From assembly GCA_021613375.1 (NCBI GenBank), contig CM038703.1:56441254-56505253 (forward strand): DNA of 64,000 bases. Direction: 5' to 3'. Below the pieces are notes generated by a model. It was given only the letters and a program-made list of their open reading frames with translations. It searched no databases and had not been told where the DNA came from. The stretch comes from Megaleporinus macrocephalus. Lineage: Eukaryota; Chordata; Actinopteri; Characiformes; Anostomidae. This document shows, piece by piece, positions 1-11,722 of the stretch; positions within the stretch are counted from its first letter, which is position 1; the number at the start of each line of letters is the position of its first letter. The position numbers and the translations under genes were made by a program.

Positions 1-1340
1 ACACAAACAACTACACTAAAACTTTAAACCGGTAGGACTCACAAGATAATCCACCTAATAACTACAGCAAGTTTGGGCAGTAGGCCAGCTAAAGTGTGAA
101 AACAGAACCAGTGTTGTTATGGCTGGGGGTTGCTAGAATGATAAAGACACATTATCCACACTCTCAAGGCAAGGGCTCTTTGTGTCTTACTGTTGGTATA
201 TCAGCTTCCTGCCTGAGGGGCAGCTATGGTAGATTCTTGTTAATCTCAACTTTCCTTTTTTAGAGCTCGTTATTCTTTCTCCGACCTGCTTTACTTTCAG
301 ACTGCTGCTTCTCGCTTCGTACCTTGCCTTTAGCTGGAATCTGCACAGATCTGATTGGCTGAGGAGCGTTTGGTGACCTTACAACGCACGCGATTGGTCT
401 GTGAGGTTACTGCGCTGCAAAGCCCGTATACCGTAAAGACAAGAAAAGTTTTACACATAGCCCACAACATTCCATCTACCCAGGGAGGAGGATTTAATTG
501 GTTGGAATGGGGCAAATTAATATAGTATAATGTGTTTGCCATTTTGGATTTGATTCTCCTGGTTCTGGAGATGGTAATGGTTGCAGTGCATCATCAAATG
601 GCTTTTGAGGCAATTTCTACCAAAATGCCAAACTGCTGTAACTGCTCAGGCAGTGTGTGATGTTATAAAAGGTGCATCCGACCAAAGGCCCTCATGATGC
701 TGTCCTCCATTTTATACTGCTTTATCATATTTATTTAATTCATTACATCACATTTATTATGTAGACATAACTGCTATTTAGAGCTCAGCCTAGAATGTTT
801 AGTATAGTAGTTTTATTGTATGTAATCAATCAAATATCTCATGAGTTTGATCATTACAGTTTCTTATGTGATTACATGGGGGATTGTTAAAGAGGTTAAT
901 TCTATCCCTTTTTGCCTGGCCTTATCTCTCTCATCATCAAAATAATCTCAGTGTATTTGGACTTTTCTATCACATTGATGTTGGGCGGTTATTTGGGGAC
1001 AGTTGAGTGTATTAACACTCTTTGTAATCAGTGTTTGTTCCTACTTGCTGTGGGATAGAGTGAAAGAATGGTGACCTGTTAACATCTTTGTACAAAGATG
1101 TCTTCCATTGTGTCCAACTTCCTCCTTACAAGTGCATGACTGTGTTATGTTTATTTTTAACAAATGACTCCAATGACTCCACAAGTCAACAAGTCCATCC
1201 TTAATAGACTCTCAAAGGTAGACTCTCTTCTTGATGAAGTCCCAAAGGAAGACTCTTGTCTCATGGGCTCCCATAGGTAAACTCATAGTGTTCTCTGGCA
1301 AACACTGACCATCAATTAAGAAAAATAAATGTGATGTAAT
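1..1340. other. Intergenic, no gene seen
   Basis: AT-rich sequence with no open frame resembling a known protein. The only short open frame, at 330-542 on the minus strand, has no recognisable domain. I see no RNA gene and no clear element boundary. Confidence 0.5.
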
Positions 1341-1344
1341 ATGA

Positions 1345-1795
1345 ATTATAGAATGAACACCAATATATATGGAAAGAAAACTGATATATATAGAATGAAC
1401 ATTGATATATATAGAATGAACTTTCATATATATGTAATGAACATTGATATATATAGAACGAACATTGATATATATAGAATGAACACTGTTATATATATAG
1501 AATGAACTTTCATATATATGTAATGAACATTGATATATAGAATGAACTTTGATATATATATATAATGAACACTGATATATATATATAATGAACACTGATA
1601 TATATATAAAATGAACACTGATATATATAGAATGAACTTTAGTATATATGGAATGAACACTGATATATATAGAATGAACTTTAATATATATGTAATGACC
1701 ATTGATATATATATATAGAATGAACACTGATAAATATTAAATAAACATTGATATACATGGAATGAACTTTAATATATATAGAATAAACATTGGTC
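1345..1795. repeat. 21-bp AT-rich minisatellite, left arm
   Basis: About 20 imperfect copies of a 21-bp unit built from a GAATGAACATTGAT core and a short (TA)n run. Variants carry ACTTT or ACACT in place of ACATT. Because 21 is a multiple of three, the minus strand stays open and reads as a seven-residue Tyr/Ile/His-rich repeat; this is a by-product of the period, not a gene. The same unit appears in reverse orientation at 2070-2330. Confidence 0.85.
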
Positions 1796-1940
1796 TGGGT
1801 CAGGGTGGCGACCTCGGCTGATCCCGCTCTGTCATTTTCAAGTTGCTGTCATTTCCAATCGCTTCCACTTTGTTATAATACCACTGACAGTTGACTGTGG
1901 AATATTCAGTAGTGAGGAAATTTTCTGACTAGATGTTAGA
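1795..1940 (-). mobile_element. Tc1-like transposon fragment (N-terminal end)
   Basis: Contains CCACTTTGTTATAATACCAC and the adjoining CTGACAGTTGACTGTGG block, which recur in a longer Tc1-like element at 56670-56705. Read on the minus strand this encodes part of the transposase DNA-binding region (StVSGIITKWK-like). Only about 140 bp remain, with no terminal inverted repeat. It sits exactly between two oppositely oriented minisatellite arms. Confidence 0.7.
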
Positions 1941-1949
1941 CAGTTCTAG

Positions 1950-1975
1950 GTTCATTCCATATATATATGAAAGTT

Positions 1976-2052
<77 letters not shown>

Positions 2053-2201
2053 TATATATAACACATCAGTGTTGATTTCATATATATCAATGTTCATTCC
2101 ATATACATCAATGTTCATTCTATATATATAGAGGTGTTCATTGCATATATATCAGTGTGCATTCTATATATATCAATGTTCATTTCATATATATCAATTT
2201 C

Positions 2202-2240
<39 letters not shown>

Positions 2241-2335
2241 TGTTCATTCCATATATATCAATGTTCATTCTATATATATTGGTGTTCATTCCATATATAT
2301 CAATGTTCATTAAATATTTCCTGTTTGGCTTGCGC
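1950..2335. repeat. Minisatellite right arm (inverted) with long (TA)n tract
   Basis: Reverse-complement copies of the left-arm unit (ATATCAATGTTCATTC) at about 1955-1975 and 2070-2330, interrupted by nearly pure (TA)n at 1979-2060 and 2204-2238. With the left arm it makes an inverted repeat spanning almost 1 kb. Confidence 0.8.
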
Positions 2336-2337
2336 TA

Positions 2338-2402
<65 letters not shown>
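2338..2402. repeat. (TA)n microsatellite
   Basis: A nearly pure TA dinucleotide run of about 64 bp with one TG interruption. It lies just outside the inverted minisatellite. Confidence 0.9.
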
Positions 2403-2404
<2 letters not shown>

Positions 2405-2639
2405 CTTACATTATACATAAGCTACTAATGTGCAAGTCTGAGGTACATAAGCTGATCATTTAAAAGCCTTTTTTAATCAATGTGTAATCAAGAGTATTTT
2501 CACCATAACAGAATAACAGATCTGATTAGAGCAGATGTAAATAATCATACATATAATACAAAGTAACATGAATATGTTATTGTGAGAGAAGTAGATCAGA
2601 TCTTGATCCAGTTTGAAGAACAAAGTTAGGTTCCAGATT

Positions 2640-5600
2640 TCTCCTGGACGCCCCAGACATTGTATGAATGTATTCAGTTCCTTCAGCAGCTAATCTTGAT
2701 TTAGCTTAATGACAAGATGGCCGCGCGCGGTGGTGCAGCAGCTTCTCACGCTCCCAGCGAAAACCCAGGTTTTAGTTATTTTTACGTCGGTTCTGATAGC
2801 GACTTCACGCGCCTTAAGCCTGTGAGTTACAGCCAAACCGAACTTTTTAAGATTAAGGACAGCTCTGCCACAAAAGTAGCAACTATGGACAGTAGTTTCA
2901 GAGCCAAGCTGGGCAGACTACAACTTCTCCGGACACCGGCGTGGCGGGTCAGAGCGGGACGAACAAAGGGCAAAAGGAAGCGATGCAGGCGAAGACTGAA
3001 GAGAGGGAAGCGGGCCGGCGTGCTAGCCAGGCTCAAGGCTAATGCCGACAGACCCCCGATTCCATCTCTCTTCCTGTCCAATGTTCGCTCTTTGGACAAC
3101 AAGCTGGACCTTCTGCGGCTGAGGATGAGTGTTTCTGATGAGATGAGGAACTGCGCTGTGGCTAAACGACAGCATGCCGGACTCAGCCTTCCAGCTCGCC
3201 GGCCGGCAGCTCTTCCGCGCGGACCGCAACCAGCTGTCCGGAAAAGCACGAGGAGGCGGCTTATGCGTCTACATAAACAAAGGTTGGTGCACAAACTGTG
3301 TGATGGTAAACGCCCTATGCTCCGAGGCAACAGAACAGCTGACCGTGAAGTGTCGGCCACACTATCTGCCTCGGGAGTTTACAGCTGTGTTCGTCATTGC
3401 CGTTTACATAGCACCGGATGCTAATGCTAACAACGCACTGAAGGAGCTACATGACAACATCAGCTCGCTTCAGAACAAGCATCCGGAGGCGTTTTACGTG
3501 GTGGCGGGGGATTTTAACCACGTGAACCTGACGAACATTTTGCCGAGGTTTTACCAACACATAGACATTCCAACACGGGGAGACAACACACTCGACCGTG
3601 TTTACACCAACATCAGAGACGCGTACAGAGCCGTCCCCCACCCCCACCTCGGGCTCTCCGACCACATCTCCATTATGCTGGTCCCTGCATACCACCCCCC
3701 GCTGCGACGCTCCAGACCCACACAGAAGACCATCACTGTGTGGCCCGGTGACGCAGACGCTGTGCTGCAGGACTGTTTCGGCTGCACGGACTGGCATGTC
3801 TTTAGGGAGGCTGCTGAGAGTGAGGGGGAGCTGGATCTGGAGGACTACACATCTGCTGTCCTCGGGTACATCAGCAAGTGTGTGGAGGATGTCACCACCA
3901 CAAAGACAGTGACCTGCTACCCGAACCAGAAACCCTGGCTGAATGGAGAGGTGCGTTCTCTACTGAAAGCCAGGGATGCTGCCTTCAGGTCTGGCGACGC
4001 ACAGGAACTCAGGAGGGCTAGAAGAGAGCTGACCGCAGGTGTTAAGAGGGCCAAAGCTGCATATGCTCTGAAAATCCAGGGACACTTCTCCTCCCAGGAT
4101 CCTAGGAGCATGTGGAGGGGAATTAAGTGCATCACAGACTATAAAACCAGAGATGCACAATGTTCCAAAGACCCCTCCCTGCCCGAGGCTCTCAACAAAT
4201 TCTATGCCCGCTTTGAGGACCCTGACACCCCGCCCAGCATAAGACTCACCCCTCCACCTGGAGAAGTACCCCTCAGTGTGACACCAGCAGAGGTAAGGAG
4301 GACCCTCAGGAGGATCAACCCCCGGAAAAGTGCTGGTCCGGATAACATACCCGGACGAGTACTACGGGAGTGCGCCGATCAGATCTCCGAGGTCCTGGCA
4401 GACATTTTCAATGTCTCCCTCACCCAGGCAGCTGTTCCCACCTGCCTGAAGACCGCCACCATCATCCCGGTCCCCAAGAGCTCCACAGTGACAGGTCTGA
4501 ATGACTACCGGCCGATAGCTCTCACGCCGATAGTCACTAAATGCTTTGAAAGACTGGTTATGACCCACATCAAAGCCACCATCGACGTCACTGTGGACCC
4601 ACACCAGTACGCCTACAGGAGGAACCGATCCACAGACGATGCCATTTCCTCTGTGGTCCACACTGCCCTCACCCACCTGGAGCAGAAGGACTCTTATGTC
4701 CGTATGCTCTTTGTGGACTTCACTTCCGCCTTCAACACCATGATACCCCAGACACTGACAGATAAGCTCTCCTCACTTGGTCTGCGCTCTTCTCTTTGCA
4801 ACTGGGTCCTGGACTTCCTGACCAACAGGCCGCAGTCTGTGAGGATCCACAACCTCTCCTCCTCCACCACAATCCTCAGCACTGGCTCCCCTCAGGGCTG
4901 TGTGTTGAGCCCCCTCTTGTTCACGCTGCTCACATATGACTGCTCACCCATCCACCCAGGCTGTCATATTGTGAAGTTTGCGGACGACACGGCAGTGGTC
5001 GGATGCATCACAAACAGTGATGAGTCTGGCTACAGACGGGAGGTAGAACACCTGGAGGGTTGGTGCAGAAAGAACAACCTCTGCATCAACATAAAGAAGA
5101 CGAAGGAGATGATTGTGGACTTCAGAAGGGGCAGACATGCCCACCTCCCCCTGCACGTCGGAGGGTCTGCGGTGGAAGTGGTCTCCAGCTACAGGTACTT
5201 GGGTGTTCACCTTAGCAACAACCTCACCTGGAGCAACAACACTTCCAGCCTGGTCAGGAAGGCACATCAGCGGCTCTACTTCCTCAGGCGGTTGAGGCGA
5301 GCTGGGCTCGGGAGCTCGGTCCTCACCTCCTTCTACAGATGTGTGGTGGAGAGCGTTCTATGCTCCAGCATCAACGTGTGGCACGGAAGCTGCTCTGCTG
5401 CAGACAGGAAAGCTCTGCAGAGGGTGGTGAAGGCTGCACAGAGGTCTGTCGGAGTCAGCCTCCCCACCACCACGGACATATACACCTCCAGATGCAGGAA
5501 GAGGGCCACCTGCATCATGAAGGACCCCACTCATCCAGCACACTCACTGTTTGTCCCGCTCCCCTCAGGCAGGAGGCTGCGGAGCGTTAAGTGTAGAACG

Positions 5601-5894
5601 AACAGACTGAGGAACAGCTTCATTCCAGAAGCTGTAAGACTTTTAAACGCCACTTAGTGGAACCACTGCACTGACACTTTAACAACACCAGTCACTTTAA
5701 TACACTCTGCTGCTACCTTCTCCATTCCTGTTTATTTTATTCTCATATATTTATATATTTATGTTTATTTTATTTATTTAAGTACTGCTGTCTGGGTAAA
5801 ACTGGGTCCTTGGGTACCACAATTTCGTTCCACCCCATGTACCACATGTGATGTGAATGACAATAAAGTCTCCTTGAATCCTTGAATCCTTGAA
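2640..5894 (+). mobile_element. Rex1/CR1-superfamily LINE, nearly full length
   Basis: A non-LTR retrotransposon. It has a probable short 5' UTR, a long endonuclease-reverse transcriptase frame (2717-5657, with one break) and a 3' UTR. The 3' UTR ends in AATAAA at 5862-5867 followed by short CTTGAATC repeats, the kind of tail LINEs of this group carry instead of poly(A). The LFVDFTSAFNT, GCVLSPLL and FADD blocks match the Rex1-type reverse transcriptase of fish. The 5' boundary is inferred because I see no target-site duplication. It is the least decayed autonomous element in the window and has much higher GC than its surroundings, which suggests fairly recent insertion. Confidence 0.8.
2717..5657 (+). 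pseudogene. LINE ORF2: apurinic endonuclease plus reverse transcriptase, one internal deletion
   Basis: The frame opens at ATG 2717 in good context (AAGATGG). It starts with a basic stretch (KGKRKRCRRRLKRGKR) and the NVRSLDNKLDLLRLR segment that begins the endonuclease. Near 3155-3162 the frame changes: the sequence jumps from MRNCAV in one frame to WLNDSMPDSAF in another. An indel has removed the catalytic-Glu motif (normally F/T-E-T-W-L) between them. Downstream the frame is open for 827 codons from 3174, with endonuclease GDFN at residues 112-115 and SDH at 162-164, and reverse transcriptase FADD at 602-605. The C-terminal Cys/Arg-rich region ends in RLRNSFIPEAVRLLN. One indel is therefore the only visible break. 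It nicked DNA and copied its own RNA when active; this copy should lack endonuclease function. Confidence 0.8.
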
Positions 5895-6218
5895 GTACTG
5901 AGCAGTCAAAGCAGGTATTAGATGACAACTGTAAAAATACTTGGTTTTTAAATAAACACACTGATGTATGTAAAAGCACTACTCACTGTATTAATACTGT
6001 TTGAATATTTAAATAATAAAGTGTTTACTGAGTAAATAAAAATGTCCTGTTTGGAAAAACAGCTTTTTAAATATAAAGTAAATAAAAGTTTTGCACAGTA
6101 CTTCTACTCAGATCTCACTTTTACAGACCTCCTAGGCACTAGTACATTCAAAGTAACACTATAAAAATGTGTGTGTTTCTCTATTTATTTTATTTGTACC
6201 TCTGTTAGAGAGTGTGGG
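5895..6218. other. Intergenic, no feature seen
   Basis: AT-rich flank between the LINE tail and the OR1 promoter. Nothing recognisable. Confidence 0.5.
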
Positions 6219-6308
6219 TTTACCAATCCGAGTGGGTTTACCAATCCGTTAATTAGTCAGTGAACCACTAAGGAATATGTGTCTGTTCAGGACAGAATGT
6301 ATAAATAT
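6219..6308 (+). promoter_or_regulatory. OR1 upstream module
   Basis: TTAATTAG (homeodomain-like) at 6249-6256 runs into the shared core AGTCAGTGAACCACTAAGG and AATATGT, then TATAAATA at 6300-6307, 191 bp before the start codon. A TTTACCAATCCG-type segment is tandemly repeated just upstream (6221-6248). The core is shared with the other six OR genes; assignment as a promoter is inferred from conservation and position. Confidence 0.6.
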
Positions 6309-6464
6309 AGAGAAAGCTGTTTTCCTCACTAGACTGGACAGCCACAGTATATTCCCTGTGTATAGTGTCTTTACTCTTAAAAATAGGCTTAAAACATATA
6401 CACCAGTATATGTACATCTACATCTACAAGAATACATCTACTCAAGCGTAATCTACTTTTAGCA

Positions 6465-6491
6465 ATGTGTGGATTATTTCGTGGAAATTGA
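6465..6491 (+). promoter_or_regulatory. Candidate uORF overlapping the OR1 start codon
   Basis: ATG at 6465 opens an eight-codon frame (MCGLFRGN) whose TGA stop shares its last base with the OR1 ATG (TGATG, 6489-6493). A CTACTTTTAG acceptor-like site ends at 6462, just before it, so the uORF would remain in a transcript spliced there. Its function is unproven. Confidence 0.4.
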
Positions 6492-7435
6492 TGGATTATT
6501 CTATTAATGTTACATATTTATATTTGGAAGGTCATGTGGAGTTGGAGAAATATAGATATGTTTACTTTTTTATTACCTTTACAGTTTATCTGTTGATAAT
6601 TTGTTGTAATGTTGTTGTTATTTCTGTCATTTACACAAACAAATGTCTCCATGAGCCCATGTACATATTTGTTGCTGCTTTACTTTGTAATGCTCTCTTT
6701 GGAACAACTGTATTATATCCTAAATTACTGATTGATTTTCTGTCTGAAACACAAGTTATTTCTCATGGAGCTTGTTTGTTTCAGGCCTTTTGGATTTACA
6801 CATATGCTGCATCTGAGTTTACTCTATTATCAGCTATGGCGTATGACAGATATGTGTCTATATGTAAACCATTACAATATCCAACTCTTATAAAAATCTC
6901 CACTGTTAGAAAGATTTTATTCTTCTGTTGGTTTTTGCCTTCTTGTCAAAATGGCATATCAATTATACTAACATACCAACTTCAGCTTTGCAAGTTTAAA
7001 TTAAACAGAATTTACTGCAACAATTACTCAATAGTTAAATTAAGTTGTGGAGATATAACTGCTAACAATTCTTATGGACTGTTTAGTTTAAGTGTTAATG
7101 TAGTTCCACCAGTGATCTTTGTAATCTACTCATATGTTAGAATAATTAATGTCTGTTTAAAGAATTCTAAGGATTTCAGAAGAAAAGCTCTACAGACCTG
7201 CTTCCCACACCTGTTCATTTTCATCAGTTTCACTATGACTTCATGTTTTGAAGTGATTAACAGCAGATTAGAAGGAAATGTGCCTCATATTGTTTCCATG
7301 ATAATGTCGGTTGAAAATGCTGTTATTGCTCCTTTAATCAATCCTATTATTTATGGATTGAAACTGCAGGAGATTTTTAAAAGAATAAAGAAAATCATTT
7401 GGAAAGAAAAGCCATTTTTTAGAGTTAAATTGTAA
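6491..7435 (+). CDS. Odorant receptor OR1, fish-type seven-helix GPCR
   Basis: A 314-residue rhodopsin-family receptor without introns in the coding region, expected at the cilia of olfactory neurons where it would signal through an olfactory G protein. The ATG at 6491 gives MDYSINVTYLYL, matching its paralogs, with an N-glycosylation site at Asn6; upstream in-frame codons lack this match. TM1 is about residues 24-48, TM2 follows LHEPMY, and TM3 ends in [10 protein letters not shown] (116-125). KALQTC opens TM6 and NPIIY closes TM7 near 284-288. The ECL2 region carries three cysteines. It differs from its paralogs in the tail: others end KRKTHI plus a few residues, whereas this one ends EKPFFRVKL. 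Its leader is also the most divergent, so it may be the earliest-branching member. The ligand cannot be read from sequence. Confidence 0.92.
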   Translation: MDYSINVTYLYLEGHVELEKYRYVYFFITFTVYLLIICCNVVVISVIYTNKCLHEPMYIFVAALLCNALFGTTVLYPKLLIDFLSETQVISHGACLFQAFWIYTYAASEFTLLSAMAYDRYVSICKPLQYPTLIKISTVRKILFFCWFLPSCQNGISIILTYQLQLCKFKLNRIYCNNYSIVKLSCGDITANNSYGLFSLSVNVVPPVIFVIYSYVRIINVCLKNSKDFRRKALQTCFPHLFIFISFTMTSCFEVINSRLEGNVPHIVSMIMSVENAVIAPLINPIIYGLKLQEIFKRIKKIIWKEKPFFRVKL

Positions 7436-8640
7436 AGTTTTTGATTATGTGTAAATCAATTGAGCTTTATTTGTATTTATTTTTATCCCAGGGCAAAAGC
7501 TTTTATTTCTGTGCCAAACAGTACACATATTTGATTGTAGGCCTCATATTCGCTTTCAAATTCTTTTTAAATAAGAAAAAACACTGCGCTGAATGTGTAA
7601 TCATTTGTTATTTGATTGTTTTCACTTCGGTATGTCAGTAAAGAACTCAACATAGCTTTCTGGTTAGAACATGTTTTAACCATTTATAACCAAAATTATT
7701 GTAAAGATTCCTCACCAAAAACCACTCAGTAATCTCTTATTTCATGGACTTCTGTGGAAGTGTCTGTAGTCAGGTGAAATTATCACACTCCGATACTGAC
7801 ATTTTTCTTTTTTTTGCTTTTTATTTTAACAATATAACATTTGCTTTGATTTGCTTTGTGCTCAGTGTTAACCCTGTACTTCAATTTAGTAATGTGACTT
7901 CTCAGTTTTGACTAAAGTAAATAACCTAACCTAACCTAAAACAGAAAGTTACACATTATTATTTTGCATCACGAAACAAAATTACATAGACATAAAGAAT
8001 ATACGTCTCAGCAGCAAACTACCAAACTCGGTCTAGTGACTGGATCACCTTCACATACTTGAATTGACTACAGGAAGCACTGTTCGCTAGTGTTAAACTT
8101 TTCATTTATTGATCTTTTTTATGGTTTGTTTAAATTATATTTCTATTCTTGGATTTATCTGCTGTAATTTATCTAATGTAATTTGTTTTATATCATATTG
8201 TTTTATATTATATAAATTTGTCCTTCTATCTATATTTTTGTATCAACTTGGCTACATTGTAAATGAGTGACTCAATGTACTCAGAGCTTAAATAAAGAAA
8301 TGAATAAGATGCTAAATGATGTCTCAGTTAAACCCAAATTGTCTATACAGGACCTGTAGGTAATGTTTTGTTTTGGCTTTGTTTTTGAATTTTAGTCAAT
8401 TTTTCATTCATGTGCTGCAAATACTAAAAGTAGATTACATATATTCTCTTAATAACAAAATTTTACAGGAAAAGACAACTGATAATTAAAAACAAATCTA
8501 AATAATTATAATAATAATAAAATATATAATAATAAAATATTAAAATAACAATAATAAATAAAATAGGACAGTCAGCTAATTATAAGCAGTGTTAATAATC
8601 AACTGTAACTAGTATGGGAGTGTGCCACCATGCTAGAACT
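7436..8640. other. OR1 3' flank and AT-rich spacer
   Basis: No gene. It holds a short CCTAA-like run near 7925-7937 (three units only) and an AAT-rich simple-repeat stretch at about 8495-8565. Confidence 0.5.
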
Positions 8641-8699
8641 TTAGTCCAGGGGCGAGAAAAGTATTGGACCTTTTTACAAACTGAAAAATGGATTTTCTC

Positions 8700-9030
8700 A
8701 AAATATATTAGATGAGCCAGTTAGTAAAAGTCAGATTTCTTTTCAATTTAAGAAAATTAAGGATTTTTATTATCCAATGGGTATAAGCTCCATCTTTTCC
8801 CCAGTTACCTCGGACAAGGTATTAAAAATCCCTGACCAGTAACTGTGGAGGGGCAAAGCCAGCATACACATTTCACAGGGTGGTGAGCCACCTTCACAGG
8901 TCTTAGACAACTGAGCCTTAGTGTAATAAGTACATTGCAGCAACTTGAATACAATAAGAACATTTTGCACAAATAGAAGATTTTCTAAAATTTCTGCCCA
9001 GACAGACTCTGGTACTGCCATTCCTAGATT
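8700..9030 (-). mobile_element. Probable L1-type LINE fragment (ORF2 C-terminus)
   Basis: The minus strand at 9021-8770 reads LHSYWSGIFNTLSEVTGEKM, resembling the C-terminal segment of L1 ORF2 proteins (CP-x-L-x-x-YW-x-x-IF-x-x-L). The preceding Cys-containing segment is present but frameshifted. The fragment is short and decayed, and its boundaries are uncertain. Confidence 0.45.
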
Positions 9031-9648
9031 CTCCTCACTAAGAGATTTAATACCTTTAAATGCCTCTGGATGTAAAATGTGAATTTGGTTACAAATAACT
9101 GTAACTGAGTCTGACTTGGTGTCATTAAGTTATATACAAGCTGCAATTGTTGCTTAAAGCCCATAAGAAAGTTGCTCAAAGGTTCTAAAACATTTTCAAA
9201 TACAAGTGCTTAAACATATTAATGCCAAAATTAGCCCTTTAAAAAACATCTACAAAGAGAAGAAGAAAATAAATTATTAGTAGTCAAAAGGAGCCTCGAC
9301 AGAGAATGACTGCAAACTGAAATGTGGCTTGAACTGAGTCCAAATCCTAGGAGAGGTTTTAATAGTCACGTTCTTTATTTACGGTGGAGTGGACAAATGG
9401 GTAGGAAAATGTACTGAAGCATTCAGAGAATTAGCTTCCATAACCAACCATGTTGGACAATCAAGGGCTGTAACAGTTTTATTGATCTCCCACACAGTCA
9501 AAAATAATGATTTAGGGTCCAAAATTAACATGTCATGTACCCTGTGCATATGTAACCAGTCTTAAACCAGGACAGTGTACACAAAGTGTGTATTATAGGT
9601 ATGTATATGTCCAGGGCCAGACCATAAGTAAACACACAAACAATTCCA
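9031..9648. other. Spacer, possibly more decayed LINE
   Basis: AT-rich, no open frame of note. Part of it may continue the L1-like fragment, but I cannot read a protein through it. Confidence 0.35.
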
Positions 9649-9649
9649 A

Positions 9650-9936
9650 CATCCATCCATTCATTATCTGCCCCTTAATCCCACTAGTGGGGTCACAGGG
9701 GGGCAGGAGCAAATCACCATGGACCATTCGCCAGTCCATTGCATGACCAACACATACTCACTCACACCTACGGTCAGTTTAGAGTGAGGATCCTAACATG
9801 CATGTGTTTGGACTGTGGGAGGAAACCGGAGTACCCGGAGGAACCCACTCAAGCACGGAGAGACCATACACACTCCACACAGAACCACCCGGACCGGGAA
9901 TCCAACCCAGATCATCTTACTGTGAGGAGACAGTGC
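9650..9936 (+). repeat. Dispersed fish repeat (LINE 3'-end-like)
   Basis: Contains the widely dispersed fish blocks ATCCATCCATTCATTATCTG, GGACTGTGGGAGGAAACCGG, AGTACCCGGAGGAACCCAC and ATTCCAACCCAGATC-like text, ending GACAGTGCTGACCACTAC. I recognise the sequence type but do not assign a family. Its terminal bases seed the 20-bp array that follows. Confidence 0.65.
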
Positions 9937-11722
9937 TGACCACTACACCACCGTACTGACCACTACACCACCGTACTAACCACTACACCTCCATACTAAC
10001 CACTACACCACCATACTAACCACTACACTACTGTACTACCCACTACACCACCGTACTACCCACTACACCACCGTACTGGACCACTAGACCACCGCGACTG
10101 ACCACTAACACCACCGTACTGACCACTACACCATCCGTACTGACCACTAGACCCACCGTACTGACACACTACACCACCGTACTGACCACTACACCACCGT
10201 ACTAACCACTACACCACCATACACTGACCACTACACACCACCGTACTAACCACTACACCCACCGTACTAACCACTACACCACACCGTACTAACCACTAGA
10301 CCACCGTAGCTGACCACTACACACCGTACTAACCACCACACGTACTAACCACCACCGTACTAACCACTACACCACCGTAACTGACCACTACACCACCGTA
10401 CTAAACCACTACACCACCGTAACTAACAATTTCACACCACCGTACTGACCACTACACCACCGTACTAACCACTACACCACCGTACTGACCACTACACCAC
10501 CGTACTGACCACTACACCACCGTACTGACCACTACACCACCATACTAACCACTACACCACCGTACTGACCACTACACCACCATACTAACCACTACACCAC
10601 CCGTACTGACCACTACCCACCGTAATAACCACTACACCACCGTAATATACCACTACACCACGTACATAACCACTACACCACCGTACTGACACACTACACC
10701 ACCGTACTGACACACTACACCACCGTACTGACCACTACACCACCATAACTAACACACTACCACCACCGTACTGACCACTACACCACCGGTAATAACCACT
10801 ACACCGACCCGTACTGACCACTACACCACCGTACTAACCACTACCCCACCGTACTGACCACTACACCACCGTACTGACCACTACACCACCATACTGACCA
10901 CTACACCACCGTACTGACCACTACACCACCGTACTAACCACTACACCACCATACTAACCACTACACCACCATACTACCACTACACCACCATACTGACCAC
11001 TACACCACCGTACCTGACCACATACACCACCGTACTAACCACTACACCACCATACTAACCACTAACACCACATACTAACCATCTACACCACCGTACTAAC
11101 CACTACACCACCATACTAACCACTACACCCACCATACTAACCACTACACCACCCGTACTAACCACTACACCACCGTACTAACCACTACACCACCGTACTA
11201 ACACTACACCACCCATCCCTAACCACTACACCACCGTACTAACCACTACACCACCATACTAACCACTACACCACCCGTACTAACCACTACACCACCGTAC
11301 TAACCACTACACCAAACCGTACTAACCACTTACACCCCCTCACTAACCACTACAACCACCGTACTAACCACTTACACCTCCATACTAAACACGTACACCA
11401 CCGTACTAACCACTACAAACGCACCGTACTAACCACTACACCACCGTACTAACCCACTACACCCACCCGTACTAACTACTACACACCGTACTAAACCACT
11501 ACACCACCGTACTAACTACTACACCACCGTACTAACCACTACACCAACGTACTAACCACCGTACACCACCGTACACTACGTAAACACTACACCACCATAC
11601 TAACCACTACACCACCACTACTAACCACTACACCACCGTACTAACCACTACACCACCATACTAACCACTACACCACCGTACTAACTACTACACCACCGTA
11701 CTAACCACTACACCACTGTGCC
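9937..11722. repeat. 20-bp minisatellite array (ACCACTACACCACCGTACTA unit)
   Basis: About 1.8 kb, roughly 85-90 copies of a 20-bp unit, with frequent single-base indels and G/A and T/C variants (CTGACC or CTAACC; CCGTACT or CCATACT). The unit is the terminal sequence of the upstream dispersed repeat. The array closes with CACCACTGTGCCACCC (about 11712-11727), which looks like the repeat's own natural end, so the array arose by amplification inside that end. Confidence 0.9.

Noticed and set aside
1212..1727. 171-codon minus-strand frame with a heptad VHSIYIS repeat
   Set aside because: Created by a 21-bp minisatellite period with no stop codon; low-complexity, not a protein gene.
2157..2420. 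Plus-strand Tyr/Ile-rich open frame
   Set aside because: Translation of TA microsatellite and minisatellite.
2827..3360. 177-codon minus-strand frame opposite the LINE
   Set aside because: Shadow of the GC-rich LINE coding strand; the plus strand carries clear endonuclease motifs.
6467..6490. Upstream extension of OR1 from a GTG codon
   Set aside because: No family match before MDYSIN, and vertebrate ORs use ATG; ATG 6491 aligns with all paralogs.
7920..7940. Telomere-like CCTAA repeat
   Set aside because: Only about three units, and the unit is not the vertebrate TTAGGG hexamer.
9937..11722. CRISPR-like appearance of a 20-bp repeated array
   Set aside because: Units abut with no spacers, the setting is a eukaryotic genome, and the unit derives from a dispersed repeat end.
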